64,000 nucleotides of DNA, taken from positions 248,001 through 312,000 of the forward strand of contig JAPTHR010000002.1 in assembly GCA_029228645.1 (NCBI GenBank), in the 5' to 3' direction. The notes beneath the pieces were generated by a model. That model searched no databases, was not told where the DNA came from, and saw only the letters and a list, made by a program, of their open reading frames with translations. The DNA is from Gammaproteobacteria bacterium Milos-ODIII6. Its GTDB lineage: Bacteria; Pseudomonadota; Gammaproteobacteria; Chromatiales; Chromatiaceae. Shown piece after piece: positions 44,098 to 52,799 of the stretch (within the stretch, counting starts at the first letter, position 1; every line of letters begins with the position of its first letter). The translations under genes and the position numbers were made by a program.

Positions 44098-46355
44098 AAA
44101 ACGACACACCCGTACTGAAGGACATCGTCCTGGTCGGCGGCGGGCATTCGCATGTCTCGGTGCTGCGCAGCTTCGGCATGCAGCCCATGCCCGGCGTACG
44201 CCTGACCCTGGTCACGCGTGACATCCACACCCCCTATTCGGGCATGCTGCCCGGGTATGTCGCGGGCCACTACGACTACGACGAGGTGCACATCGACCTC
44301 GGGCCGCTGGCGCGCTTCGCGGGTGCGCGCCTGTACCACGGCGAAGTCGAAGGCCTCGATCCCGGCGAGCGCCTGATAAAGGTACCCGGACGCCCACCGG
44401 TGCACTACGACCTGCTCTCGATCAACACCGGCTCGCGGCCACGCACCATCGATGTGCCGGGCGCCCTGGAGCACGCCTTGCCGGTCAAGCCGATCGACCG
44501 CTGGCTGCGGGACTGGGAAGCCCTGCAGGCGCGCGTGCTGGGCAGCCGGGGGGACTTCCGGGTACTGGTGGTGGGCGGCGGCGCGGGCGGCGTCGAACTG
44601 GCTTTGTCGACCCAGCATCGCCTCCGGCGGCTGTTACGCGAACAGGGCGACGAGGGCTCGCGCCTGCACTATGCACTGTTGACCGATGGTGCGGAGATAC
44701 TCCCGACCCACAATGCCGGTGTGCGCCGCCGTTTCCAACGCGTGCTCGCAGAGCGGAACATCGCGGTCCACCCGGACAGCCGCGTGGTCGCAGTGCAGGC
44801 CGACGGGGTTCAGGTCGAGGGTGGCGCCTTCCGCCCCGCGGACGCGGTCCTGTGGGTGACCTACGCGGCCGCCCCGGCGTGGCCGGGCGAGTCGGGCCTG
44901 GCGGTCGATCCCGAGGGCTTTATCGTGGTCGACCGGGAATTGCGCTCGGTCTCCCACCCCGAGATCTTTGCCGCTGGCGACGTGGCCTCGCTCCCGGATC
45001 CGCGCCCCAAGTCCGGGGTCTTCGCGGTCCGCCAGGGACCGGTCCTGAGCGACAACCTGCGCAGCGCGGCGGCCGGTCGGCCGCTGCGACCCTACCGCGC
45101 GCAGAAGAACTTCCTCGGCCTGATCAGCACCGGCGATACCTATGCGGTGGCCTCGCGCGGCCGCTGGACCTTCGAGGGCAGGTTGCTGTGGAACTGGAAG
45201 GACTGGATCGACCGGCGCTTCATGCAGCGCTTCAACGAACTGCCGGAGATGGCGCAGGAGAGCGGCCCCGATTACGCCGGCATTGCCGACGCGGACGCCA
45301 TCCGCGAACTCTCCACCCTGGCGATGCGCTGCGGCGGCTGCGGCGCCAAGGTGGGCAGCAGCGTACTCAGCCGGGTGATCAACCGCCTTCCGCCGCAGCG
45401 TCGTGATGACGTCCTGATCGGCCTGGATTCGCCCGACGATGCCGCCGTGTTCGAGGTGCCACCCGGCAAGGTGATGGTGCAGAGCGTGGACTACTTCCGC
45501 GCCTTCATCGACGATCCCTATACCTTCGGCCGCATCGCCGCCAACCATGCCCTCGGCGATATCTTCGCGATGGGCGCCGAGGCGCAGTCCGCGCTGGCGA
45601 TCGCGACCGTGCCTTACGGGCGCGAGCAGATCGTCGAGCAGACCCTCTCCGAGGTCATGAGCGGCGCCCTCGACACCCTGGCGCCGACCGGCGCGGTGCT
45701 CGCGGGTGGCCACTCCAGCGAGGGCGCCGAGCTTGCCTTCGGCCTGACGGTCAATGGACTGATCGCCAAAGACGCGCTGCTGCGTAAGGGCGGGATGCAG
45801 CCGGGAGACAGGCTGATCCTGAGCAAGCCGATCGGCACCGGCACCCTGTTCGCAGCGGATATGCGCGGCAAGGCCAAGGGGCGCTGGGTGGATGGCGCGA
45901 TCCAGTCCATGCTGGTCTCGAACCAGGATGGCGCCGCCTGCCTGTACCGCCATGGCGCGACCGCCTGCACCGATGTCACCGGCTTCGGTCTGCTCGGGCA
46001 CCTGGTCGAGATGACCCGCGCCTCGGGGGTCGATGCGCATGTCGAACTCGTGGCCGTGCCCGTGCTCGACGGTGCGCAGCAGACCGTGGCAGCCGGCATC
46101 CTGTCCTCGCTGCAACCACAGAACGTGCGCCTGCGCCGAGCCGTGCGCGATCCGGAGGCCCTCAGCACGCACCCCCGCTACCCGCTGCTGTTCGACCCGC
46201 AGACGGCGGGTGGCCTGCTGGCCTCGGTACCGTCGGATCAGGCAGACGCCTGCCTGCAGGACTTGCGCGCCTGCGGCTACCCGCAGGCCGCGATCATCGG
46301 CCGAATCGAAGCGGCGAGCGGGGACGCCCCCCCGATACAGATCCTCACGGACTGA
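44094..46355 (+). CDS. selD: Flavoprotein (NADH-dehydrogenase-like) fused to selenophosphate synthetase
   Basis: 753 residues. Residues 1-380 form a two-dinucleotide-domain oxidoreductase ('IVLVGGGHSHVSVLR' for FAD, 'RVLVVGGGAGGVELAL' for NAD(P)H, 'EIFAAGDVASL'), related to type II NADH dehydrogenases. Residues about 405-753 are SelD: 'RCGGCGAKVG' with Cys413 and the likely catalytic Cys416 (a Cys, not Sec), ATP-binding 'DDAAVFE', and 'HALGDIFAMGAEAQSALAIATVPY'. SelD makes selenophosphate from selenide and ATP. The fused flavoprotein probably supplies reduced selenium. Here it plays the SenC role of the sen pathway and may also serve selenoprotein or tRNA synthesis. Confidence 0.9.
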   Translation: MKNDTPVLKDIVLVGGGHSHVSVLRSFGMQPMPGVRLTLVTRDIHTPYSGMLPGYVAGHYDYDEVHIDLGPLARFAGARLYHGEVEGLDPGERLIKVPGRPPVHYDLLSINTGSRPRTIDVPGALEHALPVKPIDRWLRDWEALQARVLGSRGDFRVLVVGGGAGGVELALSTQHRLRRLLREQGDEGSRLHYALLTDGAEILPTHNAGVRRRFQRVLAERNIAVHPDSRVVAVQADGVQVEGGAFRPADAVLWVTYAAAPAWPGESGLAVDPEGFIVVDRELRSVSHPEIFAAGDVASLPDPRPKSGVFAVRQGPVLSDNLRSAAAGRPLRPYRAQKNFLGLISTGDTYAVASRGRWTFEGRLLWNWKDWIDRRFMQRFNELPEMAQESGPDYAGIADADAIRELSTLAMRCGGCGAKVGSSVLSRVINRLPPQRRDDVLIGLDSPDDAAVFEVPPGKVMVQSVDYFRAFIDDPYTFGRIAANHALGDIFAMGAEAQSALAIATVPYGREQIVEQTLSEVMSGALDTLAPTGAVLAGGHSSEGAELAFGLTVNGLIAKDALLRKGGMQPGDRLILSKPIGTGTLFAADMRGKAKGRWVDGAIQSMLVSNQDGAACLYRHGATACTDVTGFGLLGHLVEMTRASGVDAHVELVAVPVLDGAQQTVAAGILSSLQPQNVRLRRAVRDPEALSTHPRYPLLFDPQTAGGLLASVPSDQADACLQDLRACGYPQAAIIGRIEAASGDAPPIQILTD

Positions 46356-46378
46356 TACCGGCAAGCCCGGCGCGGGCT

Positions 46379-47272
46379 TCAGGAACCCGCCAGGGCGATA
46401 CCGGCCGCTGCGAGCGAGCTGCGCAATTCCGGCCAGCGACGCCGGACCGCCGCTTCGCCCGCGTCGATCAGTGCCGGCAATCCATTCTCGGCGCTCATGA
46501 TCTGGTGCACATCCAGGCTAATGGCGAAATCGGCCCGCTTGATCTGCTCCTCGATCAGGCGGTTGACCATGATGTGGAACATCTGGAAGGCGACGTCGCT
46601 GATGCCCGAGATCGGTTCCTCGTAGGGACGATAGGCGACATCGAGCGCAATCACGAAGTCCGCGCCCAGTGCGCGCGCCGCATCCACCGGCACTGGCGCC
46701 GACAGCGCGCCATCGATCAGCCGGCGCCCCCCGATCCGGACCGGCTCGTATCGAATCGGCACGCTCGCGGACGCGGCCACCGCAGGCCCCGCGGGACCGT
46801 GATCGAGGACCACCGGCAGACCGCTGTCGAGGTCGGTGGCCAGCGCGGCGAAGCGGGTCGGCAGGGTCTCGATGGGCCGACCCGCAAGTTGCCGATCGAT
46901 CAGATCACGCAGGCCATCCAGCTTGCCGATGCCCAGGCCGGGCAGGCGCAGGCCGCTGGATTCGCGCCAGCTGCGATCGTGCGAAAGAGTCTCGATCCGG
47001 TCGGCATCGAACCCGGCCGCCCAGAGCACACCGGCAATCGCACCCACGCTGGTGCCGGTGATGACATCCGGTTGCAGCCCAAGGCGCTCGAACGCGCGAA
47101 TCGCGCCGATGTGCGCGAAACCGTGCAGGGCGCCGCTGCCGAGGCAGACCGCGATCGATCCTCCGTCATTTCCGGCCGCGGCCGGCGGGACCATCGCATG
47201 CAGCAGCCGGGGCGCCAGGCCGGCGGCGGCCGCTGCAAGCAGGAACCGGCGTCGTCGCAGACAGGTTGTCAT
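46379..47272 (-). CDS. Exported patatin-like phospholipase
   Basis: 297 residues from ATG 47272, with GAGGG 7 bases upstream. A twin-arginine-type signal ('RRRRFLLAAAAAGLA') is followed by a patatin domain: oxyanion loop 'LGSGALHGFAHIG', nucleophile Ser75 in 'TGTSVGAIAG', and catalytic Asp187 in 'LIDGAL'. It should hydrolyse acyl esters of lipids in the periplasm or outside, and is related to RssA/YchK-type proteins. It ends 23 bases from the convergent selD fusion gene. Confidence 0.85.
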   Translation of the reverse strand: MTTCLRRRRFLLAAAAAGLAPRLLHAMVPPAAAGNDGGSIAVCLGSGALHGFAHIGAIRAFERLGLQPDVITGTSVGAIAGVLWAAGFDADRIETLSHDRSWRESSGLRLPGLGIGKLDGLRDLIDRQLAGRPIETLPTRFAALATDLDSGLPVVLDHGPAGPAVAASASVPIRYEPVRIGGRRLIDGALSAPVPVDAARALGADFVIALDVAYRPYEEPISGISDVAFQMFHIMVNRLIEEQIKRADFAISLDVHQIMSAENGLPALIDAGEAAVRRRWPELRSSLAAAGIALAGS

Positions 47273-47369
47273 GGGGCATCCCTCTACTCTGCATGGCGCG
47301 GGGCTGGAGCAAATACCCGGTGTTTCCACTCCCCCCCCGGATCCGGGCAATTATGGACCCGCCCACGGT

Positions 47370-47903
47370 TCAGTATAGGTATTTGATCTCGTCGTCGACG
47401 AAGGTGTAACGGGGTTGCTTGTACCACCCGTACACCAGCGACCAGCGTGGCTCCTTGTGTATCTTGGTTCGGAAGACCTGGAGTTCGCCACCGCTGTCGC
47501 GCATCCAGAAGTCGATGTCATACAGCTTCCCGGGCTCGCCCTGCGCATGGAAATCGGTGCAGGCGAAGTAGACATCGCCCCCGATCTGGCGCACGGGGTC
47601 GTGCACCTGGACGAATTTGAGCGCCAGATCCTCGCCGGTTTTCTCGTCGTTCATGCGAAACACGCCCTGCCCGTCGAGCACGCTCTCGATGTGTTGGCTG
47701 ACCGCCGTCTTGATGTCCTGCACGTAGTACTGGCGCTGGGCTTTGCTGGCGCCGGCACTGACTTCCTCTGCCGCAAACGAGGGGCCCGCTGTCATGACGA
47801 GCAGCGCCACCAGGCCCGCCAGGCCCACCCGGTGGACTATTCCGGCGGCCGACACATCATTTGCACAGCAAGGGGTAGTCGCGAAAAAGCGGGGCATGTT
47901 CAT
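47370..47903 (-). CDS. Exported protein of unknown function
   Basis: 177 residues, with an alternative start 2 codons in. A signal peptide with a long n-region ends near 'PSFAAEE'. The 130-residue mature domain is rich in aromatic residues and looks alpha/beta ('YYVQDIKTAVSQHIESVL', 'DVYFACTDFHAQ', 'LYDIDFWMRD', 'WSLVYGWYKQPRYTF'). I do not recognise it. It lies between a patatin-like lipase and a desaturase-like enzyme on the same strand, so a lipid-related role is possible but unproven. Confidence 0.6.
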   Translation of the reverse strand: MNMPRFFATTPCCANDVSAAGIVHRVGLAGLVALLVMTAGPSFAAEEVSAGASKAQRQYYVQDIKTAVSQHIESVLDGQGVFRMNDEKTGEDLALKFVQVHDPVRQIGGDVYFACTDFHAQGEPGKLYDIDFWMRDSGGELQVFRTKIHKEPRWSLVYGWYKQPRYTFVDDEIKYLY

Positions 47904-47930
47904 CGATCCTCCGAAAGTATTCGAGGCCCA

Positions 47931-48734
47931 TCACGCCAGGCCGGTGTTGCGGCGACTGAAGGGCTCACTGAACCAGACACGGTACGACAGCGTCCGGTCC
48001 CGCCCCTGCGGCAGGCCAATCGCGTCGTCGGTAAGCTGCGCACTGGGTACCTGGTTATAGCTTCCGAACAGCGGGTCCCAGAAGCTGAATATGGTGGAGA
48101 AATTCGCATCGCCGTAGCGCCGGTCGACCACGTGGTGCGAGGTATGGAAGCGCGGCGTGACGATGATCCGCGACAGCCAGCGCTCCACACGGTCCGGCAG
48201 GTCGATATTGCTGTGGTGGAACTGCGCGCACAGGCTGATCAGGCCCTCGAAGACGAACCATGCAATCGCGGTCGGCCCCCACAGCAGCACCCAGCCGGCC
48301 TTGGCGAAGGCGGACAACAACAGTTCGCCAGGGTGAAATCGCAGCGCAGTCGTGACGTCCATCTCCACATCCGCATGATGGGCCTTGTGGAAGCGCCACA
48401 GGAAGGGGACCCGGTGGTTGGCTCGGTGCCAGAAGTAATCGAAGGCATCCAGCACGATCAGCGACAGCAGGACCTCCAACCAACCCTCCAGCCCCAGCCA
48501 GCGCGAGATGCCCCAGCCCTGCTGCTCCACATAGACCACCCACATCAGGAAAGGCACGTACACGAACACGCGGATGAGCACGGTGTTGACAGCCGCGACG
48601 CTCGCATGGAAGAGCGCGCGCTTGAGGCGGCTGGTCTGCCAGCGACGGGCGGCGAATAGCGACTCCAGCAGGGCGAAGAGCATCAGGCCGCCGAGAAAGA
48701 TGACGAGACGTCCACTATCGAGGTCCAGGTGCAT
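47931..48734 (-). CDS. Sterol desaturase / fatty acid hydroxylase superfamily membrane enzyme
   Basis: 267 residues with about four membrane helices. It contains the His boxes that hold a di-iron centre: 'DYFWHRANHRVPFLWRFHKAHH' (two boxes), 'QFHHSNID' and 'TPRFHTSHHVVD'. Such enzymes hydroxylate or desaturate lipid chains or sterol-like molecules using O2. The ATG at 48734 was chosen because AGGAG lies about 10 bases upstream; a GTG at 48755 would place that site inside the gene. The substrate is unknown. Confidence 0.82.
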   Translation of the reverse strand: MHLDLDSGRLVIFLGGLMLFALLESLFAARRWQTSRLKRALFHASVAAVNTVLIRVFVYVPFLMWVVYVEQQGWGISRWLGLEGWLEVLLSLIVLDAFDYFWHRANHRVPFLWRFHKAHHADVEMDVTTALRFHPGELLLSAFAKAGWVLLWGPTAIAWFVFEGLISLCAQFHHSNIDLPDRVERWLSRIIVTPRFHTSHHVVDRRYGDANFSTIFSFWDPLFGSYNQVPSAQLTDDAIGLPQGRDRTLSYRVWFSEPFSRRNTGLA

Positions 48735-49054
48735 CGCTTGCAGGTCTCCTGTCACGTTGGCCCGGGCACGCAGCCCGATGCCTTGACCGGAGCTTAACCC
48801 CGTCCGGACAGTGCTGCGAGACTGCGGCTGGTCGGCGTAACGGTAAATAGGGATCTGCTGTCCTCGACAGGATCGAACCCGGGTCAGCGAAAGGGACGGA
48901 CAGTGCCACTGCGCGCAGTTGGCACACGTCTATACTCACTCAACCCGGGCCTGTTTGTGTTGGGCGTGGCTCGCTGAGCGCACAACGACCGGAGCAAAGG
49001 AGGCGAGGCAATGATCGCTCACTCCGAAACACCCATGAAAACAGGGGGATGGAG
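48735..49054. other. Intergenic region between desaturase-like and EHPG-repeat genes
   Basis: 320 bases with no credible gene. A TATACT hexamer near 48932 could be a -10 element for the downstream gene, but no properly spaced -35 is evident. The ribosome-binding GGGGG at 49043-49047 serves the ATG at 49055. Confidence 0.35.
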
Positions 49055-49483
49055 ATGAAGAAATTCAGAAAACTGTTGCTCGCCGGCTTGCTTGGCGGAG
49101 CGACTTTGTGTGCGTCCAGCGTCGGTCTGGCACAGAATGGCAGCGGACAAGCTGGCTATGGCAGCTGGGGGGCCTACCCAGGCTACGGCGCACCACCCAA
49201 CCCGGGCGGCTATTACCCCGCTCGCCCGGCCGAACATCCGGGGCGAGCGCCCGCTGAACACCCCGGAAAACGTCCCCCGGAACATCCGGGGAAAGGGGCC
49301 GGAGAGCACCCCGGCAAGGGGGCATCGGAACATCCCGGCCAAAGACCACCGATGTCTCCCCCACCGCGGCGGTCCGAGCATCCGGGCCGGGCCCCGGCAG
49401 AGCATCCCGGCAAGGCGCCCCCGATGCAGCCCCCCAGGGGGCAATCCGAGCATCCCGGCCGGATGCCACCCTACAGGCAGTAG
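49055..49483 (+). CDS. Secreted Pro/His-rich protein with EHPG repeats
   Basis: 142 residues from ATG 49055, with GGGGG 7 bases upstream; an earlier ATG at 49049 has no usable site. The signal peptide ends near 'VGLAQNG'. The mature part is low complexity: a Gly/Tyr/Pro stretch, then nine copies of 'EHPG(K/R/Q)' separated by Ala/Pro. Regularly spaced His and Glu could bind metals; Pro/Gly content suggests an extended, unstructured chain. No family is recognised. Confidence 0.6.
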   Translation: MKKFRKLLLAGLLGGATLCASSVGLAQNGSGQAGYGSWGAYPGYGAPPNPGGYYPARPAEHPGRAPAEHPGKRPPEHPGKGAGEHPGKGASEHPGQRPPMSPPPRRSEHPGRAPAEHPGKAPPMQPPRGQSEHPGRMPPYRQ

Positions 49484-49568
49484 CCGGACTGTCAGGCCTG
49501 ACACGTGCGGCGCGCATTTTGGCGCGCCGCGCCCCTCGAACAGGCGATGTGACTGGCCACAGGGGAAA

Positions 49569-50432
49569 TCAGGGCAGGGCAACCTTTGCGGCCTCGTTCA
49601 GGGTCCAGTCGTAGGCATAGCCGCTGATGTGCGGCTCTTGCGCCAGCCGCCCGGCCAGCGCCGGCGCCGCATAGCGCCGCAGGTGCGCCAGGACCCCACC
49701 ATCGACCTCGAAGTCCGGCGCGAACCAGTTGTAGATCGAGGACAGCACGACTCCTTCACCCTGCACCTCCACACTCCTCGGGTGATTGATGTAGTCGCGC
49801 GCCGCCGCGTCCAGGAGGCGCCCGCTGTTGCCCGCAGTGAACGCTTCCCGCTGCAGGTTCGGGCAGCCAATGGAGGCGCAGTTGACCGCATAGTGGATGC
49901 GCGGGTCGCCCCAGATCGGGCGCAGCACCCGGTGCTCGATGTCGTTCAGTGTCATGGCCTCGCCCTCGACTTCGACCAGGGCCTTGTCCCATGGACCCGA
50001 GGCGAACAGCCCGGGCGAGATATCGATGTCCCGGATGCTCTCGACCGGGTAATGGTCGAGCACCAGTCTCAGCGTGAGGGCGTTGTACAGGTTGATCCAA
50101 TAGGCCAGCTGCTGCGCCTTCGTATTTTGGCTGACCGGTTCGGCAGAGAGCGAGCGGACATAGTCATCCAGGCGCCCCCGGTCCTCTGCGCTCACCGCTG
50201 CATACGCCACACGGTGAATACCATCGGCCGAAGGAACGACGTAGCGCTGCAGAAACGCCTGCCAGGCGCTGTGGTCGATCGCCCGCCCGGGTGACTCTGC
50301 GTGCACCGCCCAGCGTGCCCAGAGCTCGGCCTTGGGCGCGAACAGCCGCTCGAGCGGGTTGGCCGCGACCGGCTCGAGCAACTGGGCGAACAACAGCGGG
50401 ACGAGAAGAACGGCGCGATTCAGAGATAGCAT
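49569..50432 (-). CDS. Exported DUF547 family protein
   Basis: 287 residues. A signal peptide (about 1-24, 'LEPVAANP') is followed by the DUF547 core: 'LAYWINLYNALTLRLVLDHYP', 'LNDIEHRVLRPIWGDPRIHYAVNCASIGCPNL' and 'VVLSSIYNWFAPDF'. The invariant Asn-Cys-Ala-Ser-x-x-Cys-Pro segment is intact. DUF547 is widespread and of unknown function, with a cysteine-peptidase-like or transglutaminase-like fold suspected. It is convergent with the EHPG-repeat gene. Confidence 0.82.
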   Translation of the reverse strand: MLSLNRAVLLVPLLFAQLLEPVAANPLERLFAPKAELWARWAVHAESPGRAIDHSAWQAFLQRYVVPSADGIHRVAYAAVSAEDRGRLDDYVRSLSAEPVSQNTKAQQLAYWINLYNALTLRLVLDHYPVESIRDIDISPGLFASGPWDKALVEVEGEAMTLNDIEHRVLRPIWGDPRIHYAVNCASIGCPNLQREAFTAGNSGRLLDAAARDYINHPRSVEVQGEGVVLSSIYNWFAPDFEVDGGVLAHLRRYAAPALAGRLAQEPHISGYAYDWTLNEAAKVALP

Positions 50433-50612
50433 GCATGCCTCGGCGAGTGGATCACGGGGCCAGCGGATTGCCGCCCTCCCCTTCTCAGACCCGCTGAAAG
50501 GCCAGGATATTCCGCAGCGTCGACAGGGGAGTTCCCGAAGGGTCGTTGCGGCGCGTGAATGATAATCTCCCCTCAGCCGGTCCTCTTCGTACGACCCGCA
50601 CAGGAGCCGCCC

Positions 50613-52772
50613 GTGACCAAGAAAAAACTCGTTCTGTTGGCGGCGATAGCGATCGCGATTGCCCTGTTTTTCGCCCTCGACCTGGGGCGTTTCCTCAACC
50701 TCGAGTACTTCAAGCAACAGCAGGCCGCGATCGAGGCCTACCGCAGCGATCACCCGCTGCTGACCGCTGCGGCCTACTTCCTCATCTATGTCGCGGTGAC
50801 CGGGCTGTCGCTGCCCGGGGCCGCGGTCATGACCCTGGCGGGCGGCGCGATATTCGGCCTGCTGTGGGGCACCGTGATCATCTCCTTCGCCTCCACCATC
50901 GGCGCCACCCTGGCCTTTCTCGCCAGCCGGCTGCTGTTTCGCGACAGCGTGCAGCAGCGCTTCGGCGCCAAGCTGCGCACCATCAACGAGGGCATGGCGC
51001 GCGAGGGCGCCTTCTACCTGTTCGCACTGCGCCTGGTGCCGATCTTCCCGTTCTTCGTGATCAACCTGCTGATGGGCCTGACCCCGATCCGCACCTGGAC
51101 CTACTACTGGGTCAGCCAGGTCGGGATGCTGGCCGGCACCGTCGTGTACGTCAACGCGGGCACCCAACTGGCCGCGATCGAGAGCGTCGGCGGCATTCTG
51201 TCGCCTGGAATTCTGGGTTCTTTTGCCCTCCTGGCGGTGTTTCCTTTCATCGCCAAGAAGGTGGTCGCCGTGGTGGAGGCACGCAAGGCCTACGCTCCCT
51301 GGCGCGGGCGCCGGCCGAAGTCCTTCGACTACAACCTGATCGTTATTGGGGCCGGCTCGGCCGGCCTGGTCTCGGCCTACATCGCCGCCGCGGTGAAGGC
51401 AAAAGTCGCCTTGATCGAGAAACACAAAATGGGCGGTGACTGCCTCAATACCGGCTGCGTGCCGTCCAAGGCGCTGATCAGGTCGGCGCGCTTCATCGCC
51501 CAGGCCAGGCGCGCCACGCGCCTGGGGCTGAGCGCAGTGAATGTCGATTTCCGCTTCGCCGAGCTGATGGAGCGGGTCCAGCGGGTGGTCAAACAGGTGG
51601 AACCGCACGACTCGGTGGAGCGCTATACCCAGCTCGGGGTGGACTGCGTCCAGGGAAATGCCCGGATCACCTCGCCCTGGACGGTCGAGGTCGAGGGTCC
51701 TGAGGGCAAACGCGAGCTGAGCGCCCGCTCGCTGATCATCGCCGCTGGCGCGCGCCCCTTCGTGCCGCCGATACCCGGTCTCGAGGAGGTCGGCTACCTG
51801 ACCTCCGACGATGTCTGGTCGCTGCGCGAGCTGCCCGAGCGCCTGCTGGTGCTCGGCGGCGGCCCGATCGGCTGCGAGCTGACCCAGGCCTTCGCCCGTC
51901 TCGGCGCCCGGGTCACCCAGGTGGAGATGGCCCCGCGGGTGATGGCGCGCGAGGACCCCGAGATTTCCGGGATGGTGATGCAGCGCTTCCGCGAGGAAGG
52001 CATCGACGTGCGCGTCGGTACCCGCGCCACGGCATTCCGCATAGCCGAAGGCGAGAAGCAGTTGATCGCGGAGTGCGACGGTGAACAACTCACGATCGGA
52101 TTCGACCAGGTCCTGGTCGCGGTCGGGCGCGCGGCCAATACCGATGGCTACGGTCTCGAGGACATCGGCGTGCAGCTGAGCGAACGACGCACCGTCGCGG
52201 TCGACAACTACCTGCAGACCAGCCTGCCGAACATCTTCGCCTGTGGCGACGTCGCCGGGCCCTACCAGTTCACCCATACCGCGGCGCACACCGCCTGGTA
52301 TGCCTCGGTCAACGCGTTGTTCGGCGGCTTGCGGCGCTTCAAGGTCGACTATTCGGTGATCCCCTGGGCGACCTTCACCGACCCCGAGGTGGCGCGCGTC
52401 GGCCTGAACGAGACCGAGGCCAGGGAGCGCGGCATCGACTACGAGCTCACCACCTACGGCATCGACGACCTCGACCGCGCCATCGCGGACGGTTCCGCCG
52501 AGGGCCTGGTCAAGGTGCTGACCGAACCGGGCAAGGACCGCATCCTCGGCGCGACCGTGGTCGGCGAACATGCCGGTGACCTGATCATCGAGTTCATCCT
52601 GGCGATGCGCCACGGCCTCGGCTTGAACAAGATCCTCGGCACCATCCACATCTACCCGACCTGGGTCGAGGCGAACAAGTACGCCGCCGGCAACTGGAAA
52701 CGCGCGCATGCCCCGCAAGGGCTGCTGCAGTGGGTCGGGCGCTATCACCGCTGGCGGCGCGGCGCGCACTAG
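50613..52772 (+). CDS. Fusion of a TVP38/SNARE-associated membrane domain with a mercuric-reductase-like flavoprotein
   Basis: 719 residues from GTG 50613, chosen because AGGAG lies 6 bases upstream. Residues 1-225 are a TVP38/DedA-like membrane domain ('LPGAAVMTLAGGAIFGLLWG', 'LRLVPIFPFFVINLLMGL'). Residues about 240-719 are a pyridine-nucleotide disulfide oxidoreductase: FAD site 'VIGAGSAGLVSAYIAAAVK', redox pair Cys277/Cys282 in 'GGDCLNTGCVPSK', NAD(P)H site 'LVLGGGPIGCELTQAF', and the C-terminal dimer domain. The C-terminal Cys pair of true MerA is absent, so mercury reduction is not implied. It probably reduces a small molecule at the membrane. Confidence 0.85.
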   Translation: MTKKKLVLLAAIAIAIALFFALDLGRFLNLEYFKQQQAAIEAYRSDHPLLTAAAYFLIYVAVTGLSLPGAAVMTLAGGAIFGLLWGTVIISFASTIGATLAFLASRLLFRDSVQQRFGAKLRTINEGMAREGAFYLFALRLVPIFPFFVINLLMGLTPIRTWTYYWVSQVGMLAGTVVYVNAGTQLAAIESVGGILSPGILGSFALLAVFPFIAKKVVAVVEARKAYAPWRGRRPKSFDYNLIVIGAGSAGLVSAYIAAAVKAKVALIEKHKMGGDCLNTGCVPSKALIRSARFIAQARRATRLGLSAVNVDFRFAELMERVQRVVKQVEPHDSVERYTQLGVDCVQGNARITSPWTVEVEGPEGKRELSARSLIIAAGARPFVPPIPGLEEVGYLTSDDVWSLRELPERLLVLGGGPIGCELTQAFARLGARVTQVEMAPRVMAREDPEISGMVMQRFREEGIDVRVGTRATAFRIAEGEKQLIAECDGEQLTIGFDQVLVAVGRAANTDGYGLEDIGVQLSERRTVAVDNYLQTSLPNIFACGDVAGPYQFTHTAAHTAWYASVNALFGGLRRFKVDYSVIPWATFTDPEVARVGLNETEARERGIDYELTTYGIDDLDRAIADGSAEGLVKVLTEPGKDRILGATVVGEHAGDLIIEFILAMRHGLGLNKILGTIHIYPTWVEANKYAAGNWKRAHAPQGLLQWVGRYHRWRRGAH

Positions 52773-52799
52773 TAGGCCGCAGGAAACGCGACAGGCCAC

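Noticed and set aside
45300-45380. Selenocysteine codon or SECIS element at the SelD active site
   Set aside because: The catalytic position is encoded by TGC (Cys416); there is no in-frame TGA and no hairpin is needed.
48905-48940. Sigma-54 type promoter (TTGGCAC...)
   Set aside because: The -12 TTGC element is missing at the required distance; TATACT nearby is also too close for a sigma-70 pair.
50613-52772. Mercuric reductase (merA) call
   Set aside because: The CxxxxC redox pair is present but the N-terminal metal-binding domain and C-terminal Cys pair are absent; the N-terminus is a TVP38-type membrane domain, and no mer operon is nearby.
49569-52799. A 1076-residue minus-strand frame covering the flavoprotein region
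   Set aside because: Only its C-terminal 287 residues (DUF547) are real; the rest is antisense to the TVP38-flavoprotein gene and shows shadow-type composition.
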